Source of the DNA: Bacteroidales bacterium
GTDB lineage: Bacteria; Bacteroidota; Bacteroidia; Bacteroidales; UBA932
DNA length: 64,000 bases
Direction: 5' to 3'
Assembly (NCBI GenBank): GCA_017620335.1
Contig: JAFZQO010000023.1
Location: 1 to 64,000 of the forward strand
Part shown: positions 34,865-43,319 of the stretch, one piece after another
How the letters are laid out: each line of letters starts with the position of its first letter
Position numbering within the stretch: the stretch's first letter is position 1
Notes under the pieces: generated by a model
Databases searched by the model: none
What the model saw: only the letters and a program-made list of their open reading frames with translations
Told to the model about the DNA's origin: nothing
Made by a program: the position numbers and the translations under genes

Positions 34865-36241
34865 ATGGGAAAGATCAAAACTCCACTGAGCGAAAAGATC
34901 GGCTACGGTTTCGGTGACATGTCTTCTTCGATGTTCTGGAAGATATTCTCCTACTACCTGCCTTTCTTCTATTCCAACATCTTCGGCCTCCGTCTCGACC
35001 AGGTGGGCGTCCTCCTGATGGTGACGCGTATCTGGGACGCCGTTTCCGACCCCATGATGGGCGTCATAGCCGACAGAACCCGCACCAAATGGGGCAAGTA
35101 CCGCCCCTATCTGCTGTTGATGGCCATTCCTTTCGCCCTCAGCGGTGTCTTCCTGTTTACGACTCCTGCCGCCAGTCCCACGATGAAGCTGGTCTGGGCC
35201 TATGTGTCGTACATCATGATGATGACGGTATATACGGGCATCAACGTCCCTTACGGGGCCATGCTGGGCGTCATGACCGACGATTCCGACACCAAGACCG
35301 TGCTGAGCTCGTTCCGCATGTTCTTTGCCTACGGCGGTTCGTTCATCGCCCTCTTCGCCTGGGAGCCCATCTGTAACGCGCTGGGCGGGTATTCCACCCC
35401 TGCGGGCTGGCAGCATGCCATGATCGTGATCGCTTCGATGTGCCTCGTGCTGTTCCTGCTGAGCTTCGCGATGACCCGCGAGAAACTCCACACCGAGTCC
35501 ACCTCGTCCATCGGTTCCGACCTGAAGAGCCTCGTGAAGAACGCTCCCTGGTGGATCCTCATCGGCGCCGCCCTCTGCTCGAACCTGTTCAACACCGTGC
35601 GCGGCTCGACCGTGGCCTACTTCTTCAATGACGTCATCGGTCCCGACGTGCACCTGAACCTCGGAAAGTGGGGATTCCTGTTCTATGCCGGACTGTTCCT
35701 GTCCATCGGCGAGGTCTGCAACATGGTCGGCGTCGCCCTGACCACCCCCATCGCCAAGGTTCTGGGCAAGAAGACCACCTATATGCTCAGTTTCGTGGCG
35801 CTGATCGTTCTGAGCATCGCTTTCTTCTTTGTTCCGAAGACCGGCTACTGGTGGATGATAGTCCTCCAGGTCGTCATCAGCATCTTCACCGGCATCATAT
35901 CGCCTCTGGTCTGGAGCATGTACGCCGATGTCAGCGACTTCGCTGAGAACCGTGACGGCACCGCTTCCACCGGCCTCATCTTCTCCTCTGCCTCCATGGC
36001 GCAGAAGTTCGGAGGCGCCTTCGGCGGCTACGCCGTCATGGCGCTCCTGGCCGCCTTCGGCTACAATACCGCCGCCGGAGCCGTCCAGACCGCAGAGGCC
36101 GTCAAGGGCCTATGGATCCTGATGAGCTGGGTGCCCGCCGCCGTGGCTGCCCTGGCCGTAGTCATAGTATTCTTCTACCCGCTTACCAAGAAGCGCATGG
36201 AGAAGATCCAGGAAGAACTTGCAGTGAAACGAAATCTCTAG
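34865..36241 (+). CDS. GPH-family sugar:cation symporter (MFS)
   Basis: A 458-residue inner-membrane transporter with 12 predicted membrane segments. The opening KTPLSEKIGYGFGDMSSSMFWKIFSYYLP and the loop DAVSDPMMGVIADRTRTKWGKYRPY are the classic glycoside-pentoside-hexuronide symporter signatures, including the D(P)xxG...R..R...GKFRP-type motif. It would carry di- or oligosaccharides produced in the periplasm into the cytoplasm for GH130, by proton or sodium symport. The gene lies 6 bases after GH130 and 6 bases before the small membrane protein. The C-terminus KRMEKIQEELAVKRNL is a charged cytoplasmic tail. Confidence 0.92.
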   Translation: MGKIKTPLSEKIGYGFGDMSSSMFWKIFSYYLPFFYSNIFGLRLDQVGVLLMVTRIWDAVSDPMMGVIADRTRTKWGKYRPYLLLMAIPFALSGVFLFTTPAASPTMKLVWAYVSYIMMMTVYTGINVPYGAMLGVMTDDSDTKTVLSSFRMFFAYGGSFIALFAWEPICNALGGYSTPAGWQHAMIVIASMCLVLFLLSFAMTREKLHTESTSSIGSDLKSLVKNAPWWILIGAALCSNLFNTVRGSTVAYFFNDVIGPDVHLNLGKWGFLFYAGLFLSIGEVCNMVGVALTTPIAKVLGKKTTYMLSFVALIVLSIAFFFVPKTGYWWMIVLQVVISIFTGIISPLVWSMYADVSDFAENRDGTASTGLIFSSASMAQKFGGAFGGYAVMALLAAFGYNTAAGAVQTAEAVKGLWILMSWVPAAVAALAVVIVFFYPLTKKRMEKIQEELAVKRNL

Positions 36242-36247
36242 TGAATC

Positions 36248-36394
36248 ATGGCAAAGAAAGGATTTCCCAAGGCAATGTGGATTGCCGGTGCAGTGCTTCT
36301 GGCGATAATCATCGCAGAGGCGGCATACATACTCTCGGTCGGTCTGGAGAAGACCGCGACCGTAGCTGAGGAGGTCACCCTGGTTCAGGAATAA
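36248..36394 (+). CDS. 48-residue single-pass membrane protein, coupled to polA
   Basis: A short gene begins at ATG 36248, six bases after the symporter stop, and encodes 48 residues: a basic start (MAKKGFPKAMW), one membrane segment (residues about 11-32, IAGAVLLAIIIAEAAYILSV), and a short acidic/Thr tail. The stop TAA (36392-36394) overlaps the ATG of polA (36394-36396) by one base, so translation may be coupled. Positive-inside rule puts the N-terminus in the cytoplasm. I know of no named family. It may be a small partner of the symporter or simply a conserved small membrane protein; this is inference. Confidence 0.7.
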   Translation: MAKKGFPKAMWIAGAVLLAIIIAEAAYILSVGLEKTATVAEEVTLVQE

Positions 36395-39054
36395 TGGACG
36401 GAAAACTCTTCCTGATCGACGGCCACGCGCTGGTCTTCAAGATGTACTATGCCTTTCTGAGGAGGCCTATGGTCAACTCGAAAGGCATGGACACCTCCAT
36501 ACTTTTCGGTTTCACCAAGTACCTGCTCGAACTCATCGAGAGGGAGAAGCCCACGCACCTGGCCGTGGCCTTCGACCCTCCGGGCGGCACTTTCCGCAAC
36601 GAGATGTACCCGGAGTACAAGGCCAACCGTCCCGACACGCCGCAGCTCATCATCGACGCCCTCGAGCCCCTGACGGAGATAGTCGGGGCGATGAACATCC
36701 CGGTCCTGATGATCCCTGGGTTCGAGGCCGACGACGTGATAGGCTCCATGGCCCTGCGCTCCGCAAGGGAGGGCTTCGACGTGTACATGGTCACGCCGGA
36801 CAAGGACTACGGACAGCTGGTGAGACCCCATGTGTACCAGTACAAGCCGGGCAAGGCCGGAGGTGACGACGAGATACTGGATTCCGCGGCGGTATGCGCC
36901 AAGTACGGGATCTCGGACACCTCGCAGGTCATCGACATGCTGACCGTCTGCGGAGACGCCTCGGACAACGTCCCGGGCGTCAAGGGCGTGGGTGAAGTCG
37001 GTGCCGCGAAGCTCATCTCCAAGTACGGAAGCGTGGAGGGAATCTACGACCATCTGGAGGAACTGTCGCCCCGCCAGCAGGCGATGTTCGCCGAAGCGAA
37101 GGACCACATAGCCCTCAGCAAGGCCCTGGTGACCATCAAGACGGACATCCCGATCGAGTGCCGTGCGGAGGACATGGAGATGGACATGGCGTACAGCCCG
37201 GTCCTGGCCGACCTTTTCGAGAAGTACGAGTTCAATTCGCTCAAGCGCTACATAGCCCATATAGCCCAGCCTTTGTCCGCGAAGCCGGCTCCCAAGGAGC
37301 TGGAAATCAGTACGGTAAGTGTTGATGAACTGGCCGCGGCGGCCCGCAGGGCCGGACGCTGCGCCTTCGTCACGGAGGCGCAGGGACAGGGCATCTTCGC
37401 CGCCGTGACGGGCGTCACCGCCGCCGTGTCCGACGGCGGGCGTCTGCTGGCCGCCTCCGGCGCCCCCGACGCCTTCCGTGACCTGCTGGAGGACCCTTCC
37501 GTGGAGAAGTACGGATTCGGCGTCAAGCTCCAGCTCAGCCGTCTGCACTATGCCGGAATACGGCTTGAAGGCCGCCTGGTGGACGTCGAACTGATCCACT
37601 ACATACTGAATCCCGAACGCAGCCATTCGCTGGACATGCTTGCCCGCAGTTACCTTGACCTGAACCTGGAGCGTCCCGGAGCGCAGCCTGCCGATACCGG
37701 CATGCTTTTCGGGGACGGTCCGGACGAGTCGGAGGAGGATCAGGCCGAGGACAGGTCCCGCGAGGCGGCGGTGATACTGCTTTTGGGGGACAAGGTCCTT
37801 GCGGAGCTGGACGCTTCCGGCATGACCACCCTTTACAGGGAAATGGAAGAGCCGTTGATCCGCGTCCTGGCCCGCATGGAGCGGACGGGCGTCAAGGTCG
37901 ACGTCGCTTCGCTCGCCGACTTCGCCGCGTCCCTGCGCCGCTCCGCGCAAGAGCGCGAGGCGCAGGTGCGCGAGCTGGCTGGCGAGCCCGGCCTGAACGT
38001 GTCCTCGCCCAAGCAGATAGGCGAGGTGCTGTTCGAGAAGATGAAGCTCGACCCGAAGGCGAAGAAAGGCTCGAAGGGCAGCTGGAGCACCGATGAGGAG
38101 ACTTTGCTGGCCCTTGCGGACCGCAGCCCCATCATCGACGCCATCCTGGAATACCGCGCCACGAAGAAACTGCTTTCCACGTACATCGAGCCGTTCCCGG
38201 GCTATATATCCCCCAGGGACGGCCGTGTCCATACCACTTTCAATCAGGCGCTTACCGCCACGGGGCGTCTTTCGTCCTCCAACCCCAACCTGCAGAACAT
38301 ACCCATCCGCACCGAGAGGGGCAAGGAGATACGCAAGGCCTTTGTGGCGGGCACCCCGGGCTCGCTGATCATGTCCGCGGACTATTCCCAGATCGAGTTG
38401 CGCATCATGGCGCACCTGAGCTGCGACGCTCATTTGGTGGACGCCTTCCGGCACGGGGTGGACGTCCATGCCGCGACTGCATCCAAGATATTCGGCATAC
38501 CGCTGGCCGAGGTCACCCCGGACCAGCGCCGCATAGCCAAGACCGCCAATTTCGGCATCATGTACGGCATCTCCTCCTTCGGTCTTTCCCAGAGGTTGCG
38601 TTGTTCCCGTGCCGCGGCGAAAAAGATCATCGACGACTATTTCGCGTCTTTCCCGTCCATACGCTCGTTCATCGACGACACCGTTGCCATGGCCCGGGAG
38701 AGCGGATATGTCGAGACCCTCTTCGGCCGGCGCCGGTACATCGCCGACATCAATTCCAAGAACGCCACGGTACGCGCCCTGGCGGAAAGGAATGCCGTGA
38801 ATGCGCCCATACAGGGCACTTCCGCCGATATAATCAAACTGGCGATGGTCGCCATCGACAGACGCATGCAGGCTGAAGGGTTCCGCAGCGCGATGGTGCT
38901 GCAGATCCACGACGAACTCCTCTTCGAGGTGGTTCCGGAAGAACTGGAAAGCCTCACCGCGCTGGTGGTGAAGGAGATGGAGAATGTCATCAGCCTTTCA
39001 ATCCCCCTAACGGTAGAATGCAACCATGGAACAAACTGGCTCGAATCGCATTAA
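36394..39054 (+). CDS. polA: DNA polymerase I, with degenerate proofreading domain
   Basis: An 886-residue family A polymerase for repair and RNA-primer removal. The 5'-nuclease domain (residues about 1-290) is intact: FDPPGGTFRNEMYPEYKANR, EADDVIGSMA, DKDYGQLV and GDASDNVPGVKGVG. The middle domain (about 305-480) has lost the exonuclease residues: Exo I DTE reads VTE in CAFVTEAQ, the Exo II NLKYD segment reads VKLQL, and no YxxxD Exo III is seen. The polymerase domain is intact, with motif A ADYSQIELRIMAHLS, motif B RRIAKTANFGIMYG and motif C QIHDELLFEV. The end overlaps the sigma factor gene by 29 bases. Confidence 0.95.
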   Translation: MDGKLFLIDGHALVFKMYYAFLRRPMVNSKGMDTSILFGFTKYLLELIEREKPTHLAVAFDPPGGTFRNEMYPEYKANRPDTPQLIIDALEPLTEIVGAMNIPVLMIPGFEADDVIGSMALRSAREGFDVYMVTPDKDYGQLVRPHVYQYKPGKAGGDDEILDSAAVCAKYGISDTSQVIDMLTVCGDASDNVPGVKGVGEVGAAKLISKYGSVEGIYDHLEELSPRQQAMFAEAKDHIALSKALVTIKTDIPIECRAEDMEMDMAYSPVLADLFEKYEFNSLKRYIAHIAQPLSAKPAPKELEISTVSVDELAAAARRAGRCAFVTEAQGQGIFAAVTGVTAAVSDGGRLLAASGAPDAFRDLLEDPSVEKYGFGVKLQLSRLHYAGIRLEGRLVDVELIHYILNPERSHSLDMLARSYLDLNLERPGAQPADTGMLFGDGPDESEEDQAEDRSREAAVILLLGDKVLAELDASGMTTLYREMEEPLIRVLARMERTGVKVDVASLADFAASLRRSAQEREAQVRELAGEPGLNVSSPKQIGEVLFEKMKLDPKAKKGSKGSWSTDEETLLALADRSPIIDAILEYRATKKLLSTYIEPFPGYISPRDGRVHTTFNQALTATGRLSSSNPNLQNIPIRTERGKEIRKAFVAGTPGSLIMSADYSQIELRIMAHLSCDAHLVDAFRHGVDVHAATASKIFGIPLAEVTPDQRRIAKTANFGIMYGISSFGLSQRLRCSRAAAKKIIDDYFASFPSIRSFIDDTVAMARESGYVETLFGRRRYIADINSKNATVRALAERNAVNAPIQGTSADIIKLAMVAIDRRMQAEGFRSAMVLQIHDELLFEVVPEELESLTALVVKEMENVISLSIPLTVECNHGTNWLESH

Positions 39055-39616
39055 CGAACTGGTACGGCAGGCCATAGCCGGCAACGGGACCGCCTTCACG
39101 GCCCTCTGGGACATCCATATCGATTCCCTGAGGCTGTTCGTGAAGAATTGGCTCAAGAACCTCGACGACCTGTACGTGGACGACATCTGCAGCAGGAGCT
39201 TCGAGAAGGCTTTCCGCCAGATTGGGAGCTACGACCCGTCTAAGAGCCAGTTCATAACCTGGCTCAGGACCATCGCCCGCAATACCGCCCTAGACCTTCT
39301 GGAGCAGGAGGGAAGGGTGCATAACCAGATGGTGTCGATAGACGATTTCGCCAGGCAGTCCCAGATGATGGAGTCGCTTCCGGACCAGGTGGACTCGCCC
39401 TTGGAGTCAATCATCCGCGACGAGGACCAGGTGGAGACGGAGGGATATGTTGAGAAACTCCCCGCCCTGTACCGCGAAGTGGCCCGCAAGAGGCTCATCG
39501 AGGGGCTGCAGTACAAGGAGATAGCCCAGGAGACAGGGCTTGAGCTTAACACCGTCCGGACCCGCATACGCAGGGCCAGGGCCATCATTGACAAGATGCG
39601 CAGGGAGGGGGACTGA
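39026..39616 (+). CDS. ECF-type RNA polymerase sigma factor
   Basis: A 196-residue sigma-70 family protein of ECF type. Region 2 covers residues about 25-95 (FTALWDIHIDSLRLFVKNWLKN, then SQFITWLRTIARNTALDLL), and region 4 covers about 140-190 (LPALYREVARKRLIEGLQYKEIAQETGLELNTVRTRIRRARAI). There is no sigma region 3 and no anti-sigma gene next to it. The start codon lies 29 bases inside polA in another frame, so the gene is probably translated from the polA transcript. It is followed by rsmG after one base. Regulon unknown. A short acidic spacer (PDQVDSPLESIIRDEDQ) links the two regions. Confidence 0.9.
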   Translation: MEQTGSNRINELVRQAIAGNGTAFTALWDIHIDSLRLFVKNWLKNLDDLYVDDICSRSFEKAFRQIGSYDPSKSQFITWLRTIARNTALDLLEQEGRVHNQMVSIDDFARQSQMMESLPDQVDSPLESIIRDEDQVETEGYVEKLPALYREVARKRLIEGLQYKEIAQETGLELNTVRTRIRRARAIIDKMRREGD

Positions 39617-39617
39617 C

Positions 39618-40298
39618 ATGACTTTCGAAAGTTTCAGCGAGACCGTCCGGGCGGAGTTCCCGGCAGTCACGGAGGAGCAGCTCGCCCGCTTCAGGGACAT
39701 GGAGGCGCTTTACCGCGAGTGGAACGCCCGCATCAACGTCATTTCCCGCAAGGATATCGACGGCTTCTATGAGCACCATGTCCTCCACTCACTCGCCATC
39801 GCCGCCTACTGGCTGCGGGAAGGCCTTTCCCCCTCCGGCCTCAGCATCCTCGACGTCGGCACCGGCGGAGGCTTCCCGGGCATCCCGTTGGCGGTGATGT
39901 CCCCGGAGGCGGGTTTTACGTTGTGCGACAGCATAGGCAAGAAGACCCTGGTGGCGCGCGAGGTCGCGTCCGCCCTGGGGCTGCAGAACGTCACCGTCGT
40001 CAACGCCAGGGCGGAATCACTGCCCGGAAAATACGATTATGTGGTCTCCCGAGCCGTCACCACGCTTGACAACTTTTACCCCTGGGTGAAGGACAAATTC
40101 CGCGGAAGCATCTTCTATCTGAAGGGAGGCGACGTGAATGCGGAGATCGTGCAGCTGATGGGGCGTTACCGCCTGAAGAAGGGCAGCGTATGCACCTGGC
40201 GCATCGATAACTGGCTGAAGGAGGAATATTTTCAAGAAAAATTTGTCATTCAAATTGAAAAAGACTATCTTTGCGGTCCTATTGCCGAAAATATATAA
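39618..40298 (+). CDS. rsmG: 16S rRNA (guanine-527-N7)-methyltransferase RsmG
   Basis: RsmG methylates N7 of G527 in 16S rRNA using S-adenosylmethionine. The 226-residue protein has the Rossmann SAM site in LSILDVGTGGGFPGIPLAVM, the second acidic strand in FTLCDSIGKK (here with Asp), an NVTVVNARAESL strand and the VVSRAV catalytic-region motif. Length fits the family. I start at the ATG at 39618 one base after the sigma factor stop; upstream in-frame sequence is antisense-like and not conserved. The C-terminal codons contain the rpmH promoter. Confidence 0.94.
   Translation: MTFESFSETVRAEFPAVTEEQLARFRDMEALYREWNARINVISRKDIDGFYEHHVLHSLAIAAYWLREGLSPSGLSILDVGTGGGFPGIPLAVMSPEAGFTLCDSIGKKTLVAREVASALGLQNVTVVNARAESLPGKYDYVVSRAVTTLDNFYPWVKDKFRGSIFYLKGGDVNAEIVQLMGRYRLKKGSVCTWRIDNWLKEEYFQEKFVIQIEKDYLCGPIAENI
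40242..40273 (+). promoter_or_regulatory. Consensus promoter of rpmH within the end of rsmG
   Basis: TTTG (40242-40245), 20 bases, TATCTTTG (40266-40273), a perfect match to the Bacteroidota consensus. It lies within the last codons of rsmG and about 36 bases before rpmH, giving the ribosomal protein its own transcript. Confidence 0.85.
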
Positions 40299-40308
40299 AA
40301 ATTGAGAT

Positions 40309-40461
40309 ATGAAAAGAACATTCCAACCTTCGAACCGCAAGCGCGTCAACAAGCATGGCTTCCGTGAGCGCATGAGTTCCGCCAACGGCCGCCGCGTTCT
40401 CGCCGCCCGCCGTCGTCACGGACGCAAGAAACTCACCGTTTCCTCCGAGGACAGGTGGTAA
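40309..40461 (+). CDS. rpmH: 50S ribosomal protein L34
   Basis: A 50-residue, very basic protein starting [20 protein letters not shown] and continuing [20 protein letters not shown], the universal L34 pattern. It sits 10 bases after rsmG, with its own strong promoter inside rsmG and an intrinsic terminator 20 bases after the stop. The classical neighbour rnpA is absent: the next gene is an unrelated lipoprotein on the other strand. Confidence 0.97.
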   Translation: MKRTFQPSNRKRVNKHGFRERMSSANGRRVLAARRRHGRKKLTVSSEDRW

Positions 40462-40481
40462 TCCACAGTTGAAAGAAATTC

Positions 40482-40510
40482 AGCCGGCTGCATCCGCAAC
40501 CGGCTTTTTT
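40482..40510 (+). terminator. Intrinsic terminator of rpmH
   Basis: AGCCGG (40482-40487) pairs with CCGGCT (40500-40505), with an inner TGC/GCA pairing, followed by TTTTTT including the last stem base. It is 20 bases after the rpmH stop codon. Confidence 0.85.
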
Positions 40511-40535
40511 CATGCGTATCCTGGAACCAGGGGTA

Positions 40536-40937
40536 TCAGTAGGAGAGCTGGACGGCGGAGCAAACGGGTGTCCAGTCGCCCCACCAGTCTTCGGCGCCCA
40601 TGAGGACGTGTGTGCTGGCCTCTACCGTCACGGACTTGGGATAGGACGAACGGTTGGGAGGTATGGTCACCTCGAAGGTGCTGTAGCGGGGACGTATCAC
40701 TTCGCCGACGGAGACGATCTCGCCGTCCACGATGACACGGTATTGCCAGTCGAAGTATCTGACATCGGCCTTGGTGGCGTAATAGTCGTATTCATATTCG
40801 ACGAGGTAGGTGCCGCCGGAGGCGGGGATGACGGCGGGGAGATTGTCGTATCCGAAGACGGGCTCGTAATAGTCTGTGGTGCAGGCGCCCAAGCCGATTG
40901 CGGCAAGCGCGAGCAGTAGTATGGCTGTCCTTTTCAT
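40536..40937 (-). CDS. Small lipoprotein of unknown function
   Basis: A 133-residue exported lipoprotein. The signal peptide MKRTAILLLALAAIGLGAC ends in the lipobox LGAC (cysteine 19). The mature part is beta-rich with many Tyr and Asp (DYYEPVFGYDN, GTYLVEYEYDYYATKADV) and looks like one Ig-like or BACON-type domain (the IPASGGTYLVEY stretch recalls BACON). It ends SAVQLSY. Function unknown. It is isolated between the rpmH terminator and the HhH protein gene, with which it may be co-transcribed (41-base gap). Confidence 0.68.
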   Translation of the reverse strand: MKRTAILLLALAAIGLGACTTDYYEPVFGYDNLPAVIPASGGTYLVEYEYDYYATKADVRYFDWQYRVIVDGEIVSVGEVIRPRYSTFEVTIPPNRSSYPKSVTVEASTHVLMGAEDWWGDWTPVCSAVQLSY

Positions 40938-40978
40938 AATCGTAAAGTTTATTATAGGACGTTCGGAGGGCGTTTTTG

Positions 40979-41917
40979 TTAAGGTTCGGCGATGCGGCAG
41001 CGGGCGAGACGCGCGGCGTCGGCAGGCCTCAGGACGCCGGCGCGCGCCAGACCCTCCACCGTCAGCGCCTCCTTCGGATTGTTGTCCCGGTAGAGGACGA
41101 TTCCGTGCGCGGCGTATTTTCCTATGTAGGGATGCTTCTCCAGTTCTTCCTCAGGGAGGGCCCAGAGTGGATAGGGTTCCGACGGGCCGACAATGACAAG
41201 GTCCTTCAGGGCGTCGAACTTTTCCTGGTCGAAACGGTAGATGTCCATCAACTGCTCTGGGTAGGAGTAGCCGCGGAGTTCCTTTCTGTGCTCGATTATC
41301 CTGGTTGCATAGAAAGGGCCGATGCCGGGCAGTGCGTCCAGGGCCGTGGAGTCGGCCGCGTTGAGGTCGATTTTAGGGATGCTGATGAAGGGCTCCAGGC
41401 GCCGGAAGACGGAGTCGGCCACGACGTAGGACTTTGCGAAGTCGGAGGGACGGTTGAAATGACCTCCGCTTTCGCGGTAATTGATGATGGACTGCGCCTG
41501 CCTTTCGCTGAATCCAAGCCTCATCAAGTCGCTGAGGCTGACCGTGTTGGGGTTGAAGGGAAAGGATTCGGTCCGGCGTTTTCCGGATGTGGCCAGGGCG
41601 GCCTCGGCGGCGGGGGAGTGCGGTGCGCTCCGCCGCACCGCGACACCCCCGCCCGCTGCCGCCGCCCCGCCGCCGGCCGGCTCCGGCACGGCCTCGGCCA
41701 GGACGCGGCGGGCGAGGGCTTCGTCTACGACGAATACGGTGTCCGGCGCATCCCGGTTGCTGACGAGACGCGTCACCGCCGCGCTGCGGATGAACAGCGC
41801 CGCCTGATAACCGATTACAAGGAATGCCAGGGCGACGGCCCCGACCTTGAACGTAGCTGGAATCCTACTTTGTGACGAAGTCTTTTCCTCCTTCCCCACA
41901 TCCTTTCTCCCCTTCAT
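40979..41917 (-). CDS. Membrane-anchored helix-hairpin-helix (ComEA-like) protein
   Basis: A 312-residue protein. One N-terminal membrane segment (residues about 22-42, FKVGAVALAFLVIGYQAALF) anchors it, with a Gly/Ala linker around residue 80. The exterior part holds repeated HhH units: FPFNPNTVSLSDLMRLGFSERQAQSIINYRE and IDLNAADSTALDALPGIGPFYATRIIEHRK are the clearest, with a third weaker one near the C-terminus. HhH repeats of this kind bind DNA without sequence preference; ComEA is the DNA receptor for natural competence. Similar proteins are common in Bacteroidota, and the function is not proved. The start overlaps the rsmI end by 53 bases in a different frame. Confidence 0.82.
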   Translation of the reverse strand: MKGRKDVGKEEKTSSQSRIPATFKVGAVALAFLVIGYQAALFIRSAAVTRLVSNRDAPDTVFVVDEALARRVLAEAVPEPAGGGAAAAGGGVAVRRSAPHSPAAEAALATSGKRRTESFPFNPNTVSLSDLMRLGFSERQAQSIINYRESGGHFNRPSDFAKSYVVADSVFRRLEPFISIPKIDLNAADSTALDALPGIGPFYATRIIEHRKELRGYSYPEQLMDIYRFDQEKFDALKDLVIVGPSEPYPLWALPEEELEKHPYIGKYAAHGIVLYRDNNPKEALTVEGLARAGVLRPADAARLARCRIAEP

Positions 41918-42602
41918 GTTTAAGTTTGTTTTTGTTTCCGGCCACGACGATGACGATTTCGCCCTTGGGCTCGTGCTCCCGGAACCATCCCTCCACCTCG
42001 GCGAGGGTGCCTCTCCGGTGCTCCTCGTGTACCTTTGATATCTCGCGGGCCACGGAACACATGCGGTCCGGCCCGAAATGCTCGATGAACTGCCCCAGTG
42101 TCTTTACCAGCCTGTACGGGGATTCGTAGAAGACCATGGTGCGGGGCTCCGACTCCAGCGAAGCCAGCAGGGTCTGCCTGCCCTTCTTCTGCGGAAGGAA
42201 GCCCTCGAAGCAGAAGCGGTCGCAGGGAAGTCCCGAAGAGACTATGGCGGGAATGCAGGCGGTCGCTCCAGGAAGCGTCTGGACCTCGATGCCTTCCTCT
42301 GCGCAGGTGCGTGCCAGGAGGAAGCCCGGGTCGGAGATGCCGGGCGTGCCGGCGTCGCTGATCAGGGCGACGTTCTGCCCGGCCAGTATCCTGTCGCGTA
42401 TCATCCCCACGGTCTGGTGCTCGTTGAACTTGTGGTGCGACAGGAGTTTCCCGTGGATGTCGTAATGGTGCAGCAGCACGGAACTGGTCCTGGTGTCCTC
42501 AGCCAGTATAAGGTCGGCCTCCTTCAGCACCCTGACGGCCCTGAAGCTCATGTCTTCGAGATTGCCCACCGGGGTGGGGACTATGTAAAGGATGCCCGCC
42601 AT
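41865..42602 (-). CDS. rsmI: 16S rRNA (cytidine-1402-2'-O)-methyltransferase RsmI
   Basis: RsmI 2'-O-methylates C1402 in the ribosomal P site with SAM. The 245-residue tetrapyrrole-methylase-fold protein opens with [21 protein letters not shown], continues with [10 protein letters not shown] and [15 protein letters not shown] (the characteristic loop), then [19 protein letters not shown] and [13 protein letters not shown] start at the ATG at 42602; the 63-base extension is not conserved. The start overlaps the stop of the upstream 223-residue gene (ATGA), and its end overlaps the HhH gene. Confidence 0.95.
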   Translation of the reverse strand: MAGILYIVPTPVGNLEDMSFRAVRVLKEADLILAEDTRTSSVLLHHYDIHGKLLSHHKFNEHQTVGMIRDRILAGQNVALISDAGTPGISDPGFLLARTCAEEGIEVQTLPGATACIPAIVSSGLPCDRFCFEGFLPQKKGRQTLLASLESEPRTMVFYESPYRLVKTLGQFIEHFGPDRMCSVAREISKVHEEHRRGTLAEVEGWFREHEPKGEIVIVVAGNKNKLKHEGEKGCGEGGKDFVTK

Positions 42603-43273
42603 CACTTGAGTTTCCTGCGTACGGCCATCATCAGCCTGAATACCAGGTCTGAATTGAGGTTCCACTCAGGGTGGTTTGTCCGCACGTATTCCTCGGCCTC
42701 TTCAAAGGAAGCCATGCCGTTGAATGCGGCGATAGCCTCCTGGAACGCCATGGGATCCTCCTTGAACAGCGTGTTGATGAACAGGACGCGGTCGTTGAGG
42801 GAGATGGCGCTGATGATGTTCTTGACCGGAGTGCCGGGTATGGCTGTCTTCCAGGCCAGCTTCTGGCCCATAACGTCCATGACGGCCTTCCTGGCGCGGC
42901 GTTCCTGCCTGTCGTTGATGCTGGCTTTGGGAGCGGCGGGAATCTCGTCGTCGAGAAGTCCGCCGAACGGCTCGGGCTCAGTCTCGGGCTCGGGTTTGTG
43001 CTTGGACTCAGGCTCAGGTACGGGTTCCGGTTCCGGCTCCGGCTCGGGCTCAGGCACCGGAGCGACGGCCGGCTCTCCGAATTCTTCCTCATCGATGGAA
43101 ATGTCGATGGGGCTGACCGTATCCGGCTCTTCGATTATCCCGATTTGCTCTTCCGGCTCTTCAGGGAGCCGTTCCAGTCCGGCGAGCCTTTCCTCAACCT
43201 CCGCTATCTTGGCCTTCAGCCCGGCAAGTGTCTCCTGTATTTCGGACAAAATCTCCAACCGTGTTTTTTCCAT
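42602..43273 (-). CDS. Conserved protein with coiled coil, Pro-Glu linker and C-terminal domain
   Basis: A 223-residue protein of unknown function. Residues 1-40 are a predicted coiled coil ([20 protein letters not shown]). Residues about 50-115 are acidic and contain PEPEPEPE repeats like those in IF-2. Residues about 120-223 form the compact part, [65 protein letters not shown], which recurs at the C-terminus of many Bacteroidota proteins without a named role. No signal peptide. A minus-strand TACATTTG box at 43314-43307 may drive it. It overlaps rsmI by the ATGA junction. Confidence 0.75.
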   Translation of the reverse strand: MEKTRLEILSEIQETLAGLKAKIAEVEERLAGLERLPEEPEEQIGIIEEPDTVSPIDISIDEEEFGEPAVAPVPEPEPEPEPEPVPEPESKHKPEPETEPEPFGGLLDDEIPAAPKASINDRQERRARKAVMDVMGQKLAWKTAIPGTPVKNIISAISLNDRVLFINTLFKEDPMAFQEAIAAFNGMASFEEAEEYVRTNHPEWNLNSDLVFRLMMAVRRKLK

Positions 43274-43286
43274 GATGCAATTTTGT

Positions 43287-43314
43287 TATCTTTGCGATGC
43301 TAATCACAAATGTA
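43287..43314. promoter_or_regulatory. Divergent -7 boxes for tdk and the 223-residue gene
   Basis: TATCTTTG on the plus strand (43287-43294) faces tdk, and TACATTTG on the minus strand (43314-43307) faces the 223-residue gene, in the 46-base gap. The minus box has ATTG 21 bases upstream; the plus box has only TTTT near -33. The boxes lie on converging tracks, so the two transcripts would overlap at their 5' ends. Confidence 0.45.
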
Positions 43315-43319
43315 CACAA

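Noticed and set aside
36385-38910. 841-residue minus-strand open frame
   Set aside because: Antisense to polA; long only because high-GC third positions remove stops on the other strand.
42078-43319. Long N-terminal extension of tdk
   Set aside because: Antisense to rsmI and the 223-residue gene; Tdk begins at 43320 after its promoter box.
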